NCBI RefSeq assembly: GCF_000745425.1
Contig: NZ_JQJH01000003.1
Location: 62,001-126,000, forward strand
Length of the DNA: 64,000 bases
Reading direction: 5' to 3'
Source: Beijerinckia mobilis
GTDB lineage: Bacteria > Pseudomonadota > Alphaproteobacteria > Rhizobiales > Beijerinckiaceae
Part shown: positions 1-9,607 of the stretch, one piece after another
How positions within the stretch are numbered: position 1 is the first letter of the stretch
Layout: every line of letters starts with the position of its first letter
Program-made: the position numbers and the translations under genes
The notes under the pieces: model-generated
Seen by the model: the letters and a program-made list of their open reading frames with translations, nothing else
The model's database searches: none
Told to the model about the DNA's origin: nothing

Positions 1-2
1 TA

Positions 3-227
3 GAAGTTGGTGCTAAGCCAATCCCCAGAAAATATGTGATTACAAGCAAGACGGTCGCTGGTGCGCCGCAGTATTCGATTCGTTTCAAGAGCTGGAAGAC
101 TGGTGTATCCTTCCTGCCAGATGCGTTCACCTTTACGGCACCGAGCGATGCACAGAAAGTCATGATTGAACAATTGCCGCATCTCGATGAAATTCCCAAA
201 AGCACACCCTTGGCAGACCAAAAATGA
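3..227 (+). CDS. DUF2092 family protein, C-terminal end (5' end outside window)
   Basis: The reading frame is open from the left edge of the window and stops with TGA at 225-227, so only about 74 C-terminal residues are visible. They read like the end of DUF2092 proteins, which are predicted secreted or periplasmic alphaproteobacterial proteins of unknown function: a P-R-K-Y-V-I-T-S-K strand, then APQYSIRFKSWKTG and a DAFTF segment. The GTG at 36 is an internal valine, not the start. The stop overlaps an ATG at 224 that opens a decayed gene, suggesting the two were once translationally coupled. Family assignment is by recall of the pattern and is fairly likely; the biological role is unknown. 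Confidence 0.6.
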   Translation, partial: EVGAKPIPRKYVITSKTVAGAPQYSIRFKSWKTGVSFLPDAFTFTAPSDAQKVMIEQLPHLDEIPKSTPLADQK

Positions 228-520
228 AAGTTACTGTCGAGAAGTTCTTGTTTTCGATACTCGGGAATGACGACAGCCATGCTTGTTTTGTTTGCAGACG
301 ATGGGCGAGGACCTATGTCGGGTAGCAGCTTCCTCGTGAGCGCTCATGCTATATCGGCCGCGCTCTGAAGGCGATGAGTTACGCGGGTGTCGCTCGAAGG
401 ACGACAAGGCGGGCCTATGCCGCGGGTGCAGTCGCCGGCGGTGAGGTAGTCGTGACTCTCAGAGCCGCATGTGTCCAGGTTGTCAATCCATATGGTCAGG
501 TCTATTGGCGTTGCCCATGA
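224..520 (+). pseudogene. Frameshifted remnant of a small secreted protein gene following DUF2092
   Basis: No single frame is open, but consecutive frames join into one plausible protein. ATG at 224 gives a basic start ending in FLFSILG. The frame starting at 267 continues with MTTAMLVLFADDG and SSFLVSAHAISAAL, a signal-peptide-like stretch. From about 365 the first frame resumes with ARRTTRRAYAAGAVAGG, then VVNPYGQVYWRC, and stops at 518-520. This Ala/Gly/Arg-rich protein ending in a QVYWRC-type motif resembles small secreted proteins that sit behind DUF2092 genes. At least two frameshifts are needed. The pieces are seen directly; the joining and the pseudogene status are inference. Confidence 0.45.
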
Positions 521-688
521 CTCGTCGTAGGTTGAATATCGACCTTGGGGAGGTGCTAAGTTAATTTGCGTGCCTCCTCGAGGCTTGATCCCACTTGGCT
601 TAGCCTTCCTCTGTTTGGCTCCAGGTGTTTCCGAAACTGGATAGGATCGGGTTTCGCTGCTTTTCATACCTATAGTCGCCAGGATTCC

Positions 689-1834
689 ATGAAGATCGTA
701 ATTGCCCCGGACTCTTTCAAAGAATCTTTGTCGGCCCTGCAAGTGGCGAAGGCACTGGAGGGGGGATTTCGAGAAATCTATCCTGATGCTGACTATGTTA
801 CATTGCCAATGGCCGATGGTGGTGAGGGAACTGTTGAAGCTTTGGTCGCGGCGACGGGTGGGCAAATCCACAAGGTAAAAGTCAGAGGCCCGTTGGGGCC
901 TAATGTGGACGCCTTCTATGGCATGAGTGGTGATGGGAGGACGGCGGTTATTGAAATGGCCGCGGCGGCGGGATTGGCGCTGATCGCTCCCAGCGAACGC
1001 GATCCCACGAGAACGACGACCTATGGGGTTGGTGAATTGATCTGTGCGGCTTTGGATCGCGGCGCGCGGCATCTCATCGTCGGTTTGGGCGGTAGCGCGA
1101 CGAATGATGGAGGGGCGGGCCTGATTCAGGCGCTTGGTGTGCGTCTGCTCGATGAAAATGGAAAAGATTTGTCGTTCGGTGGCGGGGCGCTTGCCGAGCT
1201 CGCACGGATTGATGCCACCGCGCTCGATTCTCGCCTTGCGTCATGCCGGATTGAAGTTGCCTGTGATGTTGACAATCCCCTTATTGGACCACGAGGCGCT
1301 TCGGCGATCTTCGGCCCGCAGAAGGGGGCTACTCCCGATTTGGTCAAAAATCTCGATGCCAATCTTTCGCATTATGCGTGCTGTATAAAGCGGGATCTTG
1401 GTGTCGCAATTGCCGATATTCCAGGTGCCGGAGCGGCCGGAGGGTTGGGAGCGGCATTCATTGCATTCCTCGGAGCAGAACTCCGTCCGGGTATTGATAT
1501 CATCATGAAGGCGGTGGGCTTTGAGGCGATTGTTGCCGATGCCGATCTCGTCATAACCGGAGAAGGACGGATCGATAGCCAAACAATTCATGGCAAAACG
1601 CCAATCGGTATCGCAAGGGTGGCCAAGCGCTATGGCAAGCCTGTGATTGCTATTGCGGGATCTCTTGGTGCTGACGTTGATATCGTCCATGGCTACGGTA
1701 TCGATGCGGTTTTCAGTATTTTATACCGCATATGTTCCTTGGAAGAGGCTTTGGCGGAAACGGCTACGAACTTACACCGGGCAGCGAGGAATATCGCTTC
1801 TGCTACGGCGCTTTTGAAGCGTGTTCCTGGTTAA
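689..1834 (+). CDS. glxK: Glycerate 2-kinase (GarK/GlxK family)
   Basis: ATP-dependent kinase converting glycerate to 2-phosphoglycerate, feeding glyoxylate or serine-derived carbon into lower glycolysis in the cytoplasm. The protein has about 381 residues, the usual length of family 1 glycerate kinases. Diagnostic motifs follow in order: PDSFKES near residue 8, ADGGEGT near 42, GLGGSATNDGG near 132, CDVDNPLIGP near 191, FGPQKGA near 209, GAGAAGGLG near 248 and TGEGRID near 290. The frame is open 123 bases further upstream, but those residues have no family character, so the ATG at 689 is chosen. It stands alone on this strand after a decayed gene. Whether it is the garK or glxK version cannot be told. 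Confidence 0.88.
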   Translation: MKIVIAPDSFKESLSALQVAKALEGGFREIYPDADYVTLPMADGGEGTVEALVAATGGQIHKVKVRGPLGPNVDAFYGMSGDGRTAVIEMAAAAGLALIAPSERDPTRTTTYGVGELICAALDRGARHLIVGLGGSATNDGGAGLIQALGVRLLDENGKDLSFGGGALAELARIDATALDSRLASCRIEVACDVDNPLIGPRGASAIFGPQKGATPDLVKNLDANLSHYACCIKRDLGVAIADIPGAGAAGGLGAAFIAFLGAELRPGIDIIMKAVGFEAIVADADLVITGEGRIDSQTIHGKTPIGIARVAKRYGKPVIAIAGSLGADVDIVHGYGIDAVFSILYRICSLEEALAETATNLHRAARNIASATALLKRVPG

Positions 1835-1877
1835 TAAGACGATATTGGGGTGAATCGTGTTCGTCTGAGTGCCGATG

Positions 1878-2537
1878 TCACTTCAGTGAGTCTCGAATAT
1901 CGTTAAACACTTTATTGAACATATCTTCTGTCAATTTTCCTGTATTTGTATTGTATCTCGAACAATGATAGCTATCGAACAGGGTCAATGTTCGATATGG
2001 GAGATCGTGACGCACGGCATGTCCAAATGGATAAGCTTTTGGCTTGAGGTCGAGCGCGCGCAAAATGCTTTCATGAGCAATGCGTCCGAGCGCAAGAAGG
2101 ATTGACAGCCTGGGCATGGCGTCGAGGGTTTGTCTTAGAAATGATCGGCAATGATGGATTTCATCAGGCGTGGGTTTGTTCTGCGGTGGTACACAGCGAA
2201 CGGCATTGGTGATGGCACAGTCGATCAGCGATAAACCGTCGGCAGGGTTGGCCGCATAGGTGCCATCTGTAAAATCGAAGCGATTGAGTGTCGCATAGAG
2301 TAAATCGCCCGCATAATCGCCTGTAAAAGGTCTGCCGGTTCGGTTCGCACCTCGCAATCCGGGCGCTAATCCTACTATGAGAAGTCTGCCTGACCGATCG
2401 CCGAAGGTTGGCACAGGGGCGTTATGCCAATCAGGCTCCGTCTGCTGCAAGGATGTGCGTAATTGAGTGAGGCGAGCACAAAGAGAACAGTTCGTTTCAG
2501 GCTCGGGAAACAGGGAACGGGTCACGGCTTGGTCCAT
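1878..2537 (-). CDS. Uracil-DNA glycosylase, family 5 (UDGb-like), iron-sulfur type
   Basis: Base-excision repair enzyme removing uracil, and in this family also hypoxanthine, from DNA. Motif A is GLAPG at about 56-60, followed by GANRTGRPFTGDYAG; it lacks the acidic or Asn residue of families 1 and 4, which is the signature of family 5. Four cysteines at about 17, 20, 115 and 130 fit the 4Fe-4S ligands. SYHCSRYNT near residue 188 matches the C-terminal H-x-S/N motif. Length 219 is typical. It lies downstream of the NYN gene on the same strand, separated by a terminator-like hairpin, so it may have its own promoter. The family 5 call is more secure than exact substrate range. Confidence 0.85.
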   Translation of the reverse strand: MDQAVTRSLFPEPETNCSLCARLTQLRTSLQQTEPDWHNAPVPTFGDRSGRLLIVGLAPGLRGANRTGRPFTGDYAGDLLYATLNRFDFTDGTYAANPADGLSLIDCAITNAVRCVPPQNKPTPDEIHHCRSFLRQTLDAMPRLSILLALGRIAHESILRALDLKPKAYPFGHAVRHDLPYRTLTLFDSYHCSRYNTNTGKLTEDMFNKVFNDIRDSLK

Positions 2538-2575
2538 CAGTTAAAGGATTCTGCCGGGCAGGGGATGAGACAGGG

Positions 2576-2606
2576 GCGATAAAATAAGGCCGGTCAAGCC
2601 GGCCTG
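2576..2606 (-). terminator. Intrinsic terminator after the NYN-domain gene
   Basis: Perfect 6-bp stem GGCCGG/CCGGCC with loop TCAAG at 2588-2604. Read on the minus strand it is followed by TTATTTTAT, a usable U-rich tail. It lies about 35 bases past the stop of the NYN-domain gene and before the glycosylase start. Confidence 0.6.
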
Positions 2607-2639
2607 AAACGGATCTGATCAAGGCTTGTCGTGAATCGT

Positions 2640-3248
2640 TCAAGTATCGGGAAGGTCGTGATCGAACCCTACCGGCGCAGTGCGCCGTTCAGGGATTTTA
2701 GGAGATCCGCGGTCGAGCCGCTCGTTTTGTTCCCTTCCGATTTTAGAAGCGAGATGAACGAGGTCGATGAACTCATCAGCCTGGCGACGCAATTCGTCGG
2801 CAACCATAGCCGGTTGCGTTGTATTGGTGGAAACGACGGAAACGCGGACACCTTTGCGCTGGACGGCTTCGACGAGGGAGCGGAAATCACCGTCTCCGGA
2901 AAAGAGCACGATGTGATCAAGATGTTCGGCCATTTCCATCGCATCGACTGCGAGCTCAATGTCCATATTGCCCTTGACCTTCCGGCGCCCGAGAGAGTCG
3001 ACGAATTCCTTAGTCGGTTTCGTGACGACCGAATAACCATTGTAATCAAGCCAATCGATTAGCGGTCTGATCGATGAATATTCTTGATCTTCGACGAGCG
3101 CTGTATAATAAAAGGCTCTGATAAGCTTGCCTTTGCTCTGAAATTCCTTAAGAAGTCGCTTGTAGTCTATATCAAATCCTAACGATTTGGCTGTTGCATA
3201 TAGATTTGCGCCATCAATAAAGAGCGCAATTCGTTCTGGGTGCGACAT
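2640..3248 (-). CDS. NYN domain protein (LabA/DUF88 family, PIN-like fold)
   Basis: A 202-residue protein of the LabA-like NYN family, whose PIN-like fold suggests metal-dependent RNA cleavage. Visible family motifs are LFIDGANLY near residue 9 with the catalytic Asp, KGNMDIELAVDAM near 92 with conserved acidic residues, and FSGDGDF near 116. The C-terminal 40 residues are basic and variable. The ATG at 3248 is the first in-frame start and places the IDGAN motif where it belongs. In related Hyphomicrobiales this gene lies beside rpoZ and rsh, pointing in the opposite direction, as here. Its in vivo substrate is unknown. Confidence 0.8.
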   Translation of the reverse strand: MSHPERIALFIDGANLYATAKSLGFDIDYKRLLKEFQSKGKLIRAFYYTALVEDQEYSSIRPLIDWLDYNGYSVVTKPTKEFVDSLGRRKVKGNMDIELAVDAMEMAEHLDHIVLFSGDGDFRSLVEAVQRKGVRVSVVSTNTTQPAMVADELRRQADEFIDLVHLASKIGREQNERLDRGSPKIPERRTAPVGFDHDLPDT

Positions 3249-3834
3249 AAACTTATCTCGTTGTTTTTTGGAAATAAAAAATAAACGCCAATTTCAACCT
3301 GCGCAGGAAGGTGTTAGGCTCTTCGCTTATTGCGGGAATTCCTGGTTTCATTAAAAACAGCCTTGGGTTCCCTTCGCATGAATGTTGATCACAGCCATTT
3401 AATACTATGTCCAGATCTGATTGTTTCGGTCAAGCCATCTTTAGATCTTGATCTCGAGGAAGCCCTTGGTTGAAAAACTGAATCGGTTTCCCACCAGTTG
3501 GGTGCATTCCGCAGCAAATCTTTTGCTTATGTTTATTCATTCTCAGTCGCAACAGATTTGGTACCTATTTTCGGATCACCTTAACGTCAAGATCAAGTGC
3601 TAAACTAAAGTAGCAACGGATATCTAATCTCCTTTTGCGCAGAATTTAAGGCGTCGGCGCCGCAAGCTTTCTGAATAATGTTAAATTATTGTTCTTTTTC
3701 CAGCCGATGGCCCTCTCTGGCTCCCTTGCTCTCTGTGGAGCTTGCCAAGCGAAAGCAGCTGTGTATATGGAATTCTTTTGGTTTCCCATCCTGCTTCTCG
3801 TGCAGGTAAGGTTTTTTCCAGGAGAGTGCGCAGC
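3249..3834. other. Divergent intergenic region between the NYN gene and rpoZ
   Basis: 586 bases without a supported gene; open frames here have no recognizable product. It must hold promoters for both the minus-strand NYN gene and the plus-strand rpoZ operon. It is rather AT-rich in places. I cannot assign promoter hexamers with confidence, and I see no known riboswitch. Confidence 0.4.
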
Positions 3835-4230
3835 ATGGCCCGCGTCACCGTCGAAGATTGTGTCGACAAAGTCGAGAATCGTTTCGAACTTGTTCTGCTC
3901 GCCAGTCATCGGGCTCGGATGATCGCTTCGGGAACGCCGATCACTGTTGAACGTGACAACGACAAAAATCCGGTGGTCGCGCTTCGCGAAATCGCCGACG
4001 AAACATTGACCCCTGAAGATCTCAAGGAGGATTTTATCCAGTCCTTGCAGAAACATGTGGAGGTCGACGAGCCCGAGGCCGAGGCTGTTCCGGCTTTGTC
4101 GTCGGCTCCGGAAGCAGCGCAGTCCGATGCCATGGGTGATATTCAGTTCGATCGGATGACTGAGGAGGATCTGCTGCGCGGTCTCGAAGGGCTGGTGCCT
4201 CCGGCGGCGACTGAGGACGATGGGGAATGA
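3835..4230 (+). CDS. rpoZ: RNA polymerase omega subunit
   Basis: Small subunit that helps assemble and stabilize RNA polymerase and contributes to ppGpp binding. The 131-residue product begins [20 protein letters not shown], the standard alphaproteobacterial omega start, and continues [13 protein letters not shown]. The C-terminal half is acidic and of low complexity, ending in the [14 protein letters not shown] motif common in rhizobia. The open frame extends 93 bases upstream, but the ATG at 3835 starts the conserved domain and has GGAG about 10 bases before it. The (p)ppGpp synthetase gene follows, a conserved pairing that makes functional sense. Confidence 0.92.
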   Translation: MARVTVEDCVDKVENRFELVLLASHRARMIASGTPITVERDNDKNPVVALREIADETLTPEDLKEDFIQSLQKHVEVDEPEAEAVPALSSAPEAAQSDAMGDIQFDRMTEEDLLRGLEGLVPPAATEDDGE

Positions 4231-4407
4231 AACCGGGCTTATAAATCGGGTGATTCCCGCAAAATTAAAATTTTTTTCAGAAAATTTTTGCGTGATGTAC
4301 GTTTCCGATTTAGCGCATCTTGTTTTTCGGCGGCGTTTCCGGAGGTTTGATGGCCTCGTTGGAAGCGTTGCCGAATGCGTTTTGGAAATAGGCGGTTTGT
4401 TCTCGAA

Positions 4408-6621
4408 ATGATGCGGCAGTACGAACTTGTTGATCGTGTCCGCCGCTATAATCCCCATACGGATGAGGCGGCGCTCAACCGCGCCTATGTCTATGCGATG
4501 AAGGCGCATGGCATGCAGAAGCGGGCATCGGGCGATCCTTATTTTTCGCACCCGCTGGAAGTTGCCGCCATCCTCACGGATATGAAGCTTGATGACGCGA
4601 CCATCATCGCGGCCGTGCTTCATGACACGATCGAGGATACCGATTCCACTCGTGAGGAAATTGACCGTTTATTCGGTCCTGCGATCGGCAAGCTCGTCGA
4701 TGGTTTGACCAAACTCAAAAAACTCGATCTTGTTTCGAAACGGGCGGCTCAGGCGGAAAATTTCCGCAAGCTTCTCCTGGCGATCGCCGAGGATGTCCGG
4801 GTTCTGCTCGTCAAGCTTGCCGACCGGTTGCACAATATGCGGACGCTGCATTTCGTCCCGCCTGAAAAACGCGCCCGTATTGCCGAGGAAACGCTGGATA
4901 TTTATGCGCCACTCGCGGGTCGTATGGGTATGCAGCACATGCGTGACGAGCTGGAAAATCTGGCTTTCAAACATCTCATGCCGGAGGCCTATGAGATGAT
5001 CGCCGGACGGCTCGAAGATCTTAGAAAGAAAAACGGACGCATTATCACCACGATCGAGGAAGAGCTGACGCGCGAACTTGCCGAACGCGGCATTACCGCC
5101 AAGGTCGAAGGGCGCCAGAAACAGCCCTATTCCGTCTGGCGCAAGATGGAGCGTAAATCGATCTCGTTCGAGCAATTGTCCGATATTTTCGGCTTTCGCG
5201 TCATTGTGCCGACGGTGGAGGATTGTTATCGCGTCATCGGCGTCGTTCATACAAAATGGGCCGTGGTGCCGGGCCGTTTCAAGGATTACATTTCCACGCC
5301 CAAGCCCAATGATTACCAGTCGATTCATACGACCGTTGTGGGGCCAGGGCGTCAGCGTGCAGAATTGCAGGTGCGCACCGAGCTGATGCATGAAATCGCC
5401 CGCAATGGCATTGCCGCGCATGGCTTCTACAAAGATGGTTTGCGGGCCGACCGGCTCGGTCTGACGAGCGAGAGCCGTGCCTATCAATGGTTACGCCGGA
5501 CGATTGCTCTTCTTGCGGATGGCGATACACCGGAAGAATTCCTCGAACATACGAAACTTGAACTGTTTCACGATCAGGTTTTCTGCTTCACGCCTCAGGG
5601 GCGTCTCATCGCTTTGCCGCGGGGGGCTACACCGATTGATTTCGCCTATGCTGTTCATACTGAACTTGGCAATACGGCGGTCGGAGCCAAGATCAATGGC
5701 CGGCATGCGCCTTTGTCGTCGGAATTACAAAACGGTGATGAGGTCGAGATCGCCAGCGCGCCCGGACAGGTTCCGCCTGCTGTTTGGGAAAGCCTGGTTA
5801 TGACTGGCAAGGCCCGTTCGGCTATCAGGCGGGCGACGCGAGATGCAGTGCGGGCGCAATATGCCGGGCTCGGGCGACAGATCGTGACGCGAGCCTTCGA
5901 ACGGGCGGGCAAGCCGTTCAGCGACGAGAAATTGAAAAATGCTCTCCCGCGTCTGGCTCGCTCGACGATCGATGATGTTCTGGCAGCAGTCGGACGCGGC
6001 GAAATGTTTTCAGGGGATGTGGTCAAGGCCGTCTATCCTGAGTTCGTCGATGAACGCAAGACAGCAACTCCTCTCTCCCGCCAGCGCGGCGAGCCCGGAT
6101 GGTTTGGAATCAAGAAAGCTTCTGGTCTTGTTTTCAAGGTTCCCGGGCCGGAGGGCGAGAGTGACAGAAAATCGATCCCCATTCGCGGTTTACAGGGCGA
6201 TCTTCCAGTGCGTTTCGCCCCACATGGTGGAGCCGTGCCGGGTGATCGGATCGTCGGCATATTGACCCCGGGCGAAGGGATCACGATCTATCCCATTCAG
6301 GCGCCTGACCTTACCGCTTTCGATGAGCAGCCGGAGCGCTGGCTCGATGTCCGTTGGGATATCGAGGAAGGTGGCCAGGAGTTTTTCCCCGCCGAAATCA
6401 AGGTGACCGCCATCAACGAGCCCGGCACACTCGGAACGATCGCAACGGTGATTGGTGAGGCCGGGGCAAATATCGACAATGTCGTCATGAAACCGATTTC
6501 CCCGGACTTTCGCGAGATCATTATCGATGTCGAGGTCAATGACCTCAAACATCTGAATATGATCATGCAACAATTGCGTGTACGTCCGGTGGTGCATCAT
6601 GTGGAAAGGGTGAACGGCTGA
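4408..6621 (+). CDS. rsh: Bifunctional (p)ppGpp synthetase/hydrolase Rsh (RelA/SpoT)
   Basis: Makes and degrades the alarmone (p)ppGpp. About 737 residues with the full Rsh layout: HD hydrolase domain near the N-terminus ([13 protein letters not shown], then HDTIEDTD), synthetase domain in the middle ([18 protein letters not shown] and [19 protein letters not shown]), TGS domain ([20 protein letters not shown]), and a C-terminal ACT domain ([20 protein letters not shown]). The frame opens at 4375, but homologs begin [16 protein letters not shown], which fits the ATG at 4408. Alphaproteobacteria normally have this single long bifunctional enzyme. The stop overlaps the pdxJ start by one base, so the genes are translationally coupled. 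Confidence 0.93.
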   Translation: MMRQYELVDRVRRYNPHTDEAALNRAYVYAMKAHGMQKRASGDPYFSHPLEVAAILTDMKLDDATIIAAVLHDTIEDTDSTREEIDRLFGPAIGKLVDGLTKLKKLDLVSKRAAQAENFRKLLLAIAEDVRVLLVKLADRLHNMRTLHFVPPEKRARIAEETLDIYAPLAGRMGMQHMRDELENLAFKHLMPEAYEMIAGRLEDLRKKNGRIITTIEEELTRELAERGITAKVEGRQKQPYSVWRKMERKSISFEQLSDIFGFRVIVPTVEDCYRVIGVVHTKWAVVPGRFKDYISTPKPNDYQSIHTTVVGPGRQRAELQVRTELMHEIARNGIAAHGFYKDGLRADRLGLTSESRAYQWLRRTIALLADGDTPEEFLEHTKLELFHDQVFCFTPQGRLIALPRGATPIDFAYAVHTELGNTAVGAKINGRHAPLSSELQNGDEVEIASAPGQVPPAVWESLVMTGKARSAIRRATRDAVRAQYAGLGRQIVTRAFERAGKPFSDEKLKNALPRLARSTIDDVLAAVGRGEMFSGDVVKAVYPEFVDERKTATPLSRQRGEPGWFGIKKASGLVFKVPGPEGESDRKSIPIRGLQGDLPVRFAPHGGAVPGDRIVGILTPGEGITIYPIQAPDLTAFDEQPERWLDVRWDIEEGGQEFFPAEIKVTAINEPGTLGTIATVIGEAGANIDNVVMKPISPDFREIIIDVEVNDLKHLNMIMQQLRVRPVVHHVERVNG

Positions 6622-7427
6622 TGGCCCTTGAGAATGCGGGATTGGCGATAGGGGGATCGGGTGCCTCCGGACCAAGGCGCTCTATCCGGCTCGGGCTCAA
6701 TATTGATCATGTAGCGACCTTGCGCAATGCGCGCGGTGGCGCGCGGCCCGATCCTGTGCGAGCGGCACTCCTTGCGATCGAGGCCGGTGCGGATGGTATC
6801 ACCGCTCATTTGCGTGAAGATCGGCGCCACATACAGGATGCGGATCTCATCGCGGTCAAGGCGGCGATCGACAAGCCGCTGAATTTCGAAATGGCGGCGA
6901 CCGCGCAGATGCTGGATATTGCGCTGAAAATCAAACCGCATGCCGCATGCCTTGTGCCCGAGCGTCGCACGGAGCGTACGACGGAAGGTGGTCTGGATGT
7001 GATCGGCGGCATGCCGACGCTGAAACCTTTTGTTGCCGAATTAGGCCGAGCTGGCGTTCGTGTCTCCCTCTTCATTGAACCATCCCTCGAAGCGATAGAG
7101 GCTGCCGCCGCGATCGGAGCTCCGGTCGTCGAACTCCATACCGGTGCGTGGTGTTACGCGGTGGAGATGGGCGAAAATGAGAAGGCAAACAGCGAATTCG
7201 AGCGATTGCGCCTCGCGGCCGCACATACTGCGTCCCTGGGGCTCGAATGCCATGCAGGTCACGGACTGGATTACGACACGGCGCGGACCATCTGTGCCTT
7301 GCCCGAGATCGTCGAATTGAATATCGGCCATTTCCTCATCGGCGAGGCGATTTTCGTCGGCTTGCCGAAAACGATTGCAGAAATGCGCGCCGCCATGGAT
7401 GCCGGATGCGCGCAGGCTGCAGACTAG
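6621..7427 (+). CDS. pdxJ: Pyridoxine 5'-phosphate synthase
   Basis: Last ring-closing step of DXP-dependent vitamin B6 synthesis: 3-amino-1-hydroxyacetone phosphate plus 1-deoxyxylulose 5-phosphate give pyridoxine 5'-phosphate. The 268-residue product carries [17 protein letters not shown] at about 24-40, [12 protein letters not shown] with the catalytic His near 63, [25 protein letters not shown], and GHGLDYDT with the second catalytic His. It has about 20 extra N-terminal residues compared with the E. coli enzyme; I keep them because the ATG overlaps the rsh stop (TGATG). It is the third gene of the operon. Confidence 0.93.
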   Translation: MALENAGLAIGGSGASGPRRSIRLGLNIDHVATLRNARGGARPDPVRAALLAIEAGADGITAHLREDRRHIQDADLIAVKAAIDKPLNFEMAATAQMLDIALKIKPHAACLVPERRTERTTEGGLDVIGGMPTLKPFVAELGRAGVRVSLFIEPSLEAIEAAAAIGAPVVELHTGAWCYAVEMGENEKANSEFERLRLAAAHTASLGLECHAGHGLDYDTARTICALPEIVELNIGHFLIGEAIFVGLPKTIAEMRAAMDAGCAQAAD

Positions 7428-7441
7428 GTGTATGAACGTCG

Positions 7442-7861
7442 ATGATCATCGGTTTCGGCAATGATCTCTGTGATATTCGGCGAATCGAAGAGTCGCTGGA
7501 ACGATTCGGCGAACGGTTCATCCAACGCTGTTTCACGGATATCGAGCGGAGCAAATCGGAAGGGCGCCCGTCGCGCGCCGCATCCTATGCCAAACGTTTT
7601 GCCGCGAAGGAAGCCTGTGCGAAGGCCCTCGGCACAGGCATGACGCAAGGGGTCTTCTGGCGTGACATGGGAGTGGTGAATCTCCCATCCGGCAAGCCGA
7701 CCATGGCCCTGACGGGAGGAGCGGCGGAACGTCTCGTCCTTTTGACGCCGCCTGGCTATCAGACGATGATCCACCTGACGCTGACCGATGAATTTCCCCT
7801 TGCGCAAGCTCAGGTCATTATTGAAGCGCTGCAGCAAACTGATCCGGTAATCCCGCAGTGA
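7442..7861 (+). CDS. acpS: Holo-[acyl-carrier-protein] synthase
   Basis: Transfers 4'-phosphopantetheine from coenzyme A to apo-ACP, activating fatty acid synthesis. The 139 residues include [14 protein letters not shown] at the start, with the Mg-binding Asp at 8, and [17 protein letters not shown] with the conserved Glu at 57. Both are hallmarks of AcpS-type transferases, and the length is normal. It starts 15 bases after pdxJ; the order pdxJ-acpS-lepB-rnc-era is widespread in Proteobacteria and supports the call. Confidence 0.93.
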   Translation: MIIGFGNDLCDIRRIEESLERFGERFIQRCFTDIERSKSEGRPSRAASYAKRFAAKEACAKALGTGMTQGVFWRDMGVVNLPSGKPTMALTGGAAERLVLLTPPGYQTMIHLTLTDEFPLAQAQVIIEALQQTDPVIPQ

Positions 7862-8089
7862 GGCGGAGTTGGCTGGGTGAGCGTTATTGTTTTGCTGGAT
7901 GACAAGATTCTCGTCGGGAAACGGCAATTCCGCGATCCCCTTGCAAGGCGATCCTCAACGCGTGGATGGCGAAATCTGTCTAAATTATCATTATATCATG
8001 CGCGTCAGGTGGTCCTGTACCCTTGCATCGCCGCATGCTAAGAGCCGGTAGGCCTGAGTGAGGCAGCGTGGCCAGAGGGCCTGGGAAAG

Positions 8090-8899
8090 ATGATGATGGA
8101 GCCGACGCGGTTGGAAGGAAAGAGCGTGGACAAGGGTCTTGGAGCAAAGCCTTCCAAGGAGACCGGAGGCGTCGGCGAAACGGTCAAGGTCATCATTCAG
8201 GCGCTTCTGATCGCCCTGGTCGTTCGCACCCTTCTGTTCCAGCCCTTCAACATTCCTTCGGGATCGATGATCCCGACTTTGCTGATCGGTGATTATCTCT
8301 TCGTTTCGAAATATGCCTATGGTTATTCGAGCCATTCGCTGCCGTTCAGTCCACCCCTGATCTCCGGCCGGCTGTTCGGCGCGCCCCCCAAGCGTGGGGA
8401 TGTCGTCGTTTTCAAACTGCCATCGGACGGTCAGACCGATTACATCAAGCGCGTCATTGGTCTGCCGGGCGACAGGATTCAGATGCGTGATGGCCGTCTC
8501 TACATCAATGATGAACTCGTGCCGCGCGAGCCGATCGTTCCCTTCCGCACCGAGGATTTTTATGGCCACGTGACAGAGGTGCCGACCTATCGCGAAACCT
8601 TGCCTGGCGGAGTCAGCCACACGATCATCGAGATTCAGGGAGACAAGGGTTTTAACGATAATACCCAGGTCTTTACTGTTCCGCCGAACCATTACTTCAT
8701 GATGGGTGACAACCGCGACAATTCGACAGACAGCCGCGTTGCCCCGGAGGATAAAGGTGTTGGCTATGTGCCTTTCGATAATCTTGTCGGACGGGCTGAA
8801 ATCATCTTCTTCTCAATCGACAAGGATCAGCCCGCCTGGGCATTTTGGAAATGGCCTTGGACGGTGCGCTGGGGCCGCATTTTCCAAACCGTGAAGTAA
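8090..8899 (+). CDS. lepB: Signal peptidase I
   Basis: Membrane serine protease that cleaves signal peptides from exported proteins, active site on the periplasmic side. Of 269 residues, one transmembrane segment lies at about 33-50 (VIIQALLIALVVRTLLF), followed by box B, IPSGSMIPTLLIGDY, with catalytic Ser near 59, and box D, YIKRVIGLPGDRI, with catalytic Lys near 120. The C-terminal GDNRDNSTDSR is box E. Three ATG codons in a row start at 8090, preceded by GGGAAAG. A 228-base gap separates it from acpS, so an internal promoter is possible. rnc begins immediately after the stop. Confidence 0.93.
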   Translation: MMMEPTRLEGKSVDKGLGAKPSKETGGVGETVKVIIQALLIALVVRTLLFQPFNIPSGSMIPTLLIGDYLFVSKYAYGYSSHSLPFSPPLISGRLFGAPPKRGDVVVFKLPSDGQTDYIKRVIGLPGDRIQMRDGRLYINDELVPREPIVPFRTEDFYGHVTEVPTYRETLPGGVSHTIIEIQGDKGFNDNTQVFTVPPNHYFMMGDNRDNSTDSRVAPEDKGVGYVPFDNLVGRAEIIFFSIDKDQPAWAFWKWPWTVRWGRIFQTVK

Positions 8900-9607
8900 A
8901 TGACCAAACATAAACAAGACCTCGGGCCTTTGGAGCAGCGGATTGGCCATTGCTTCGCCATGCGGGATCTGCTCGCCACGGCGCTGACCCATGTCAGCGT
9001 CACCGTCGGTGCGCGCCGTGAGACTTATCAAAGGCTGGAATTCCTCGGCGACCGTGTGCTTGGCCTCGTGATTGCTGAAATGCTTTATGCGACTTTTCCC
9101 GATGCCGAAGAGGGGGAATTGTCGCGCCGGCTTGCTGATCTCGTGCGCAAGGAAAGCTGTGCCGAGGTCGCCCTGGAATGGGGAGTCGGACCTTTCGTTC
9201 GGTTGGGCGACAGCGAACGCCAGATTGGTACCACCAAGAAAGCTATTCTCGGTGATATATGCGAATCGATCATTGGCGCGGTCTTCCTGGATGCCGGCTA
9301 TGACGCCGCGCGGCAAGTGATCAGCACGGCCTTCGAGGCAAGAATGCGTTCTCCACGGCGTCCGCTGCGCGATGCCAAGACGGTGTTGCAGGAATGGGCG
9401 CAGTCACGCGGCCATGCCACTCCACTCTATCGCGAGATCAGTCGTTGCGGGCCCGATCACGCCCCAGAGTTCACGATAGCAGTCTGCGTACCCGGTTTTG
9501 CCGAAGTGCAGGCGAAGGGGCTTTCAAAGCGCCTTGCGGAACAAGCAGCGGCGGCGCATTTTATCGAGCGTGAAGGCATTCAGGAAAAACAAAAGGGCGC
9601 TGCGTGA
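8900..9607 (+). CDS. rnc: Ribonuclease III
   Basis: Double-strand-specific endoribonuclease that processes rRNA precursors and structured mRNAs. The 235-residue protein has the nuclease signature RLEFLGDRVLGLVIAEML with acidic residues at about 47 and 51, a second acidic motif GDICESIIGAVFLDAG, and a C-terminal double-stranded RNA-binding domain (DAKTVLQEWAQSRGHATPLY through LSKRLAEQAAAAHFI). The ATG abuts the lepB stop, and the stop overlaps the GTG of era, so lepB, rnc and era are one transcription and translation unit. Confidence 0.93.
   Translation: MTKHKQDLGPLEQRIGHCFAMRDLLATALTHVSVTVGARRETYQRLEFLGDRVLGLVIAEMLYATFPDAEEGELSRRLADLVRKESCAEVALEWGVGPFVRLGDSERQIGTTKKAILGDICESIIGAVFLDAGYDAARQVISTAFEARMRSPRRPLRDAKTVLQEWAQSRGHATPLYREISRCGPDHAPEFTIAVCVPGFAEVQAKGLSKRLAEQAAAAHFIEREGIQEKQKGAA

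Noticed and set aside
344-1072. Minus-strand frame of 242 codons
   Set aside because: It overlaps the start of glycerate kinase, which has clear family motifs; the minus product is rich in Arg, Thr and Ser with no recognizable domain.
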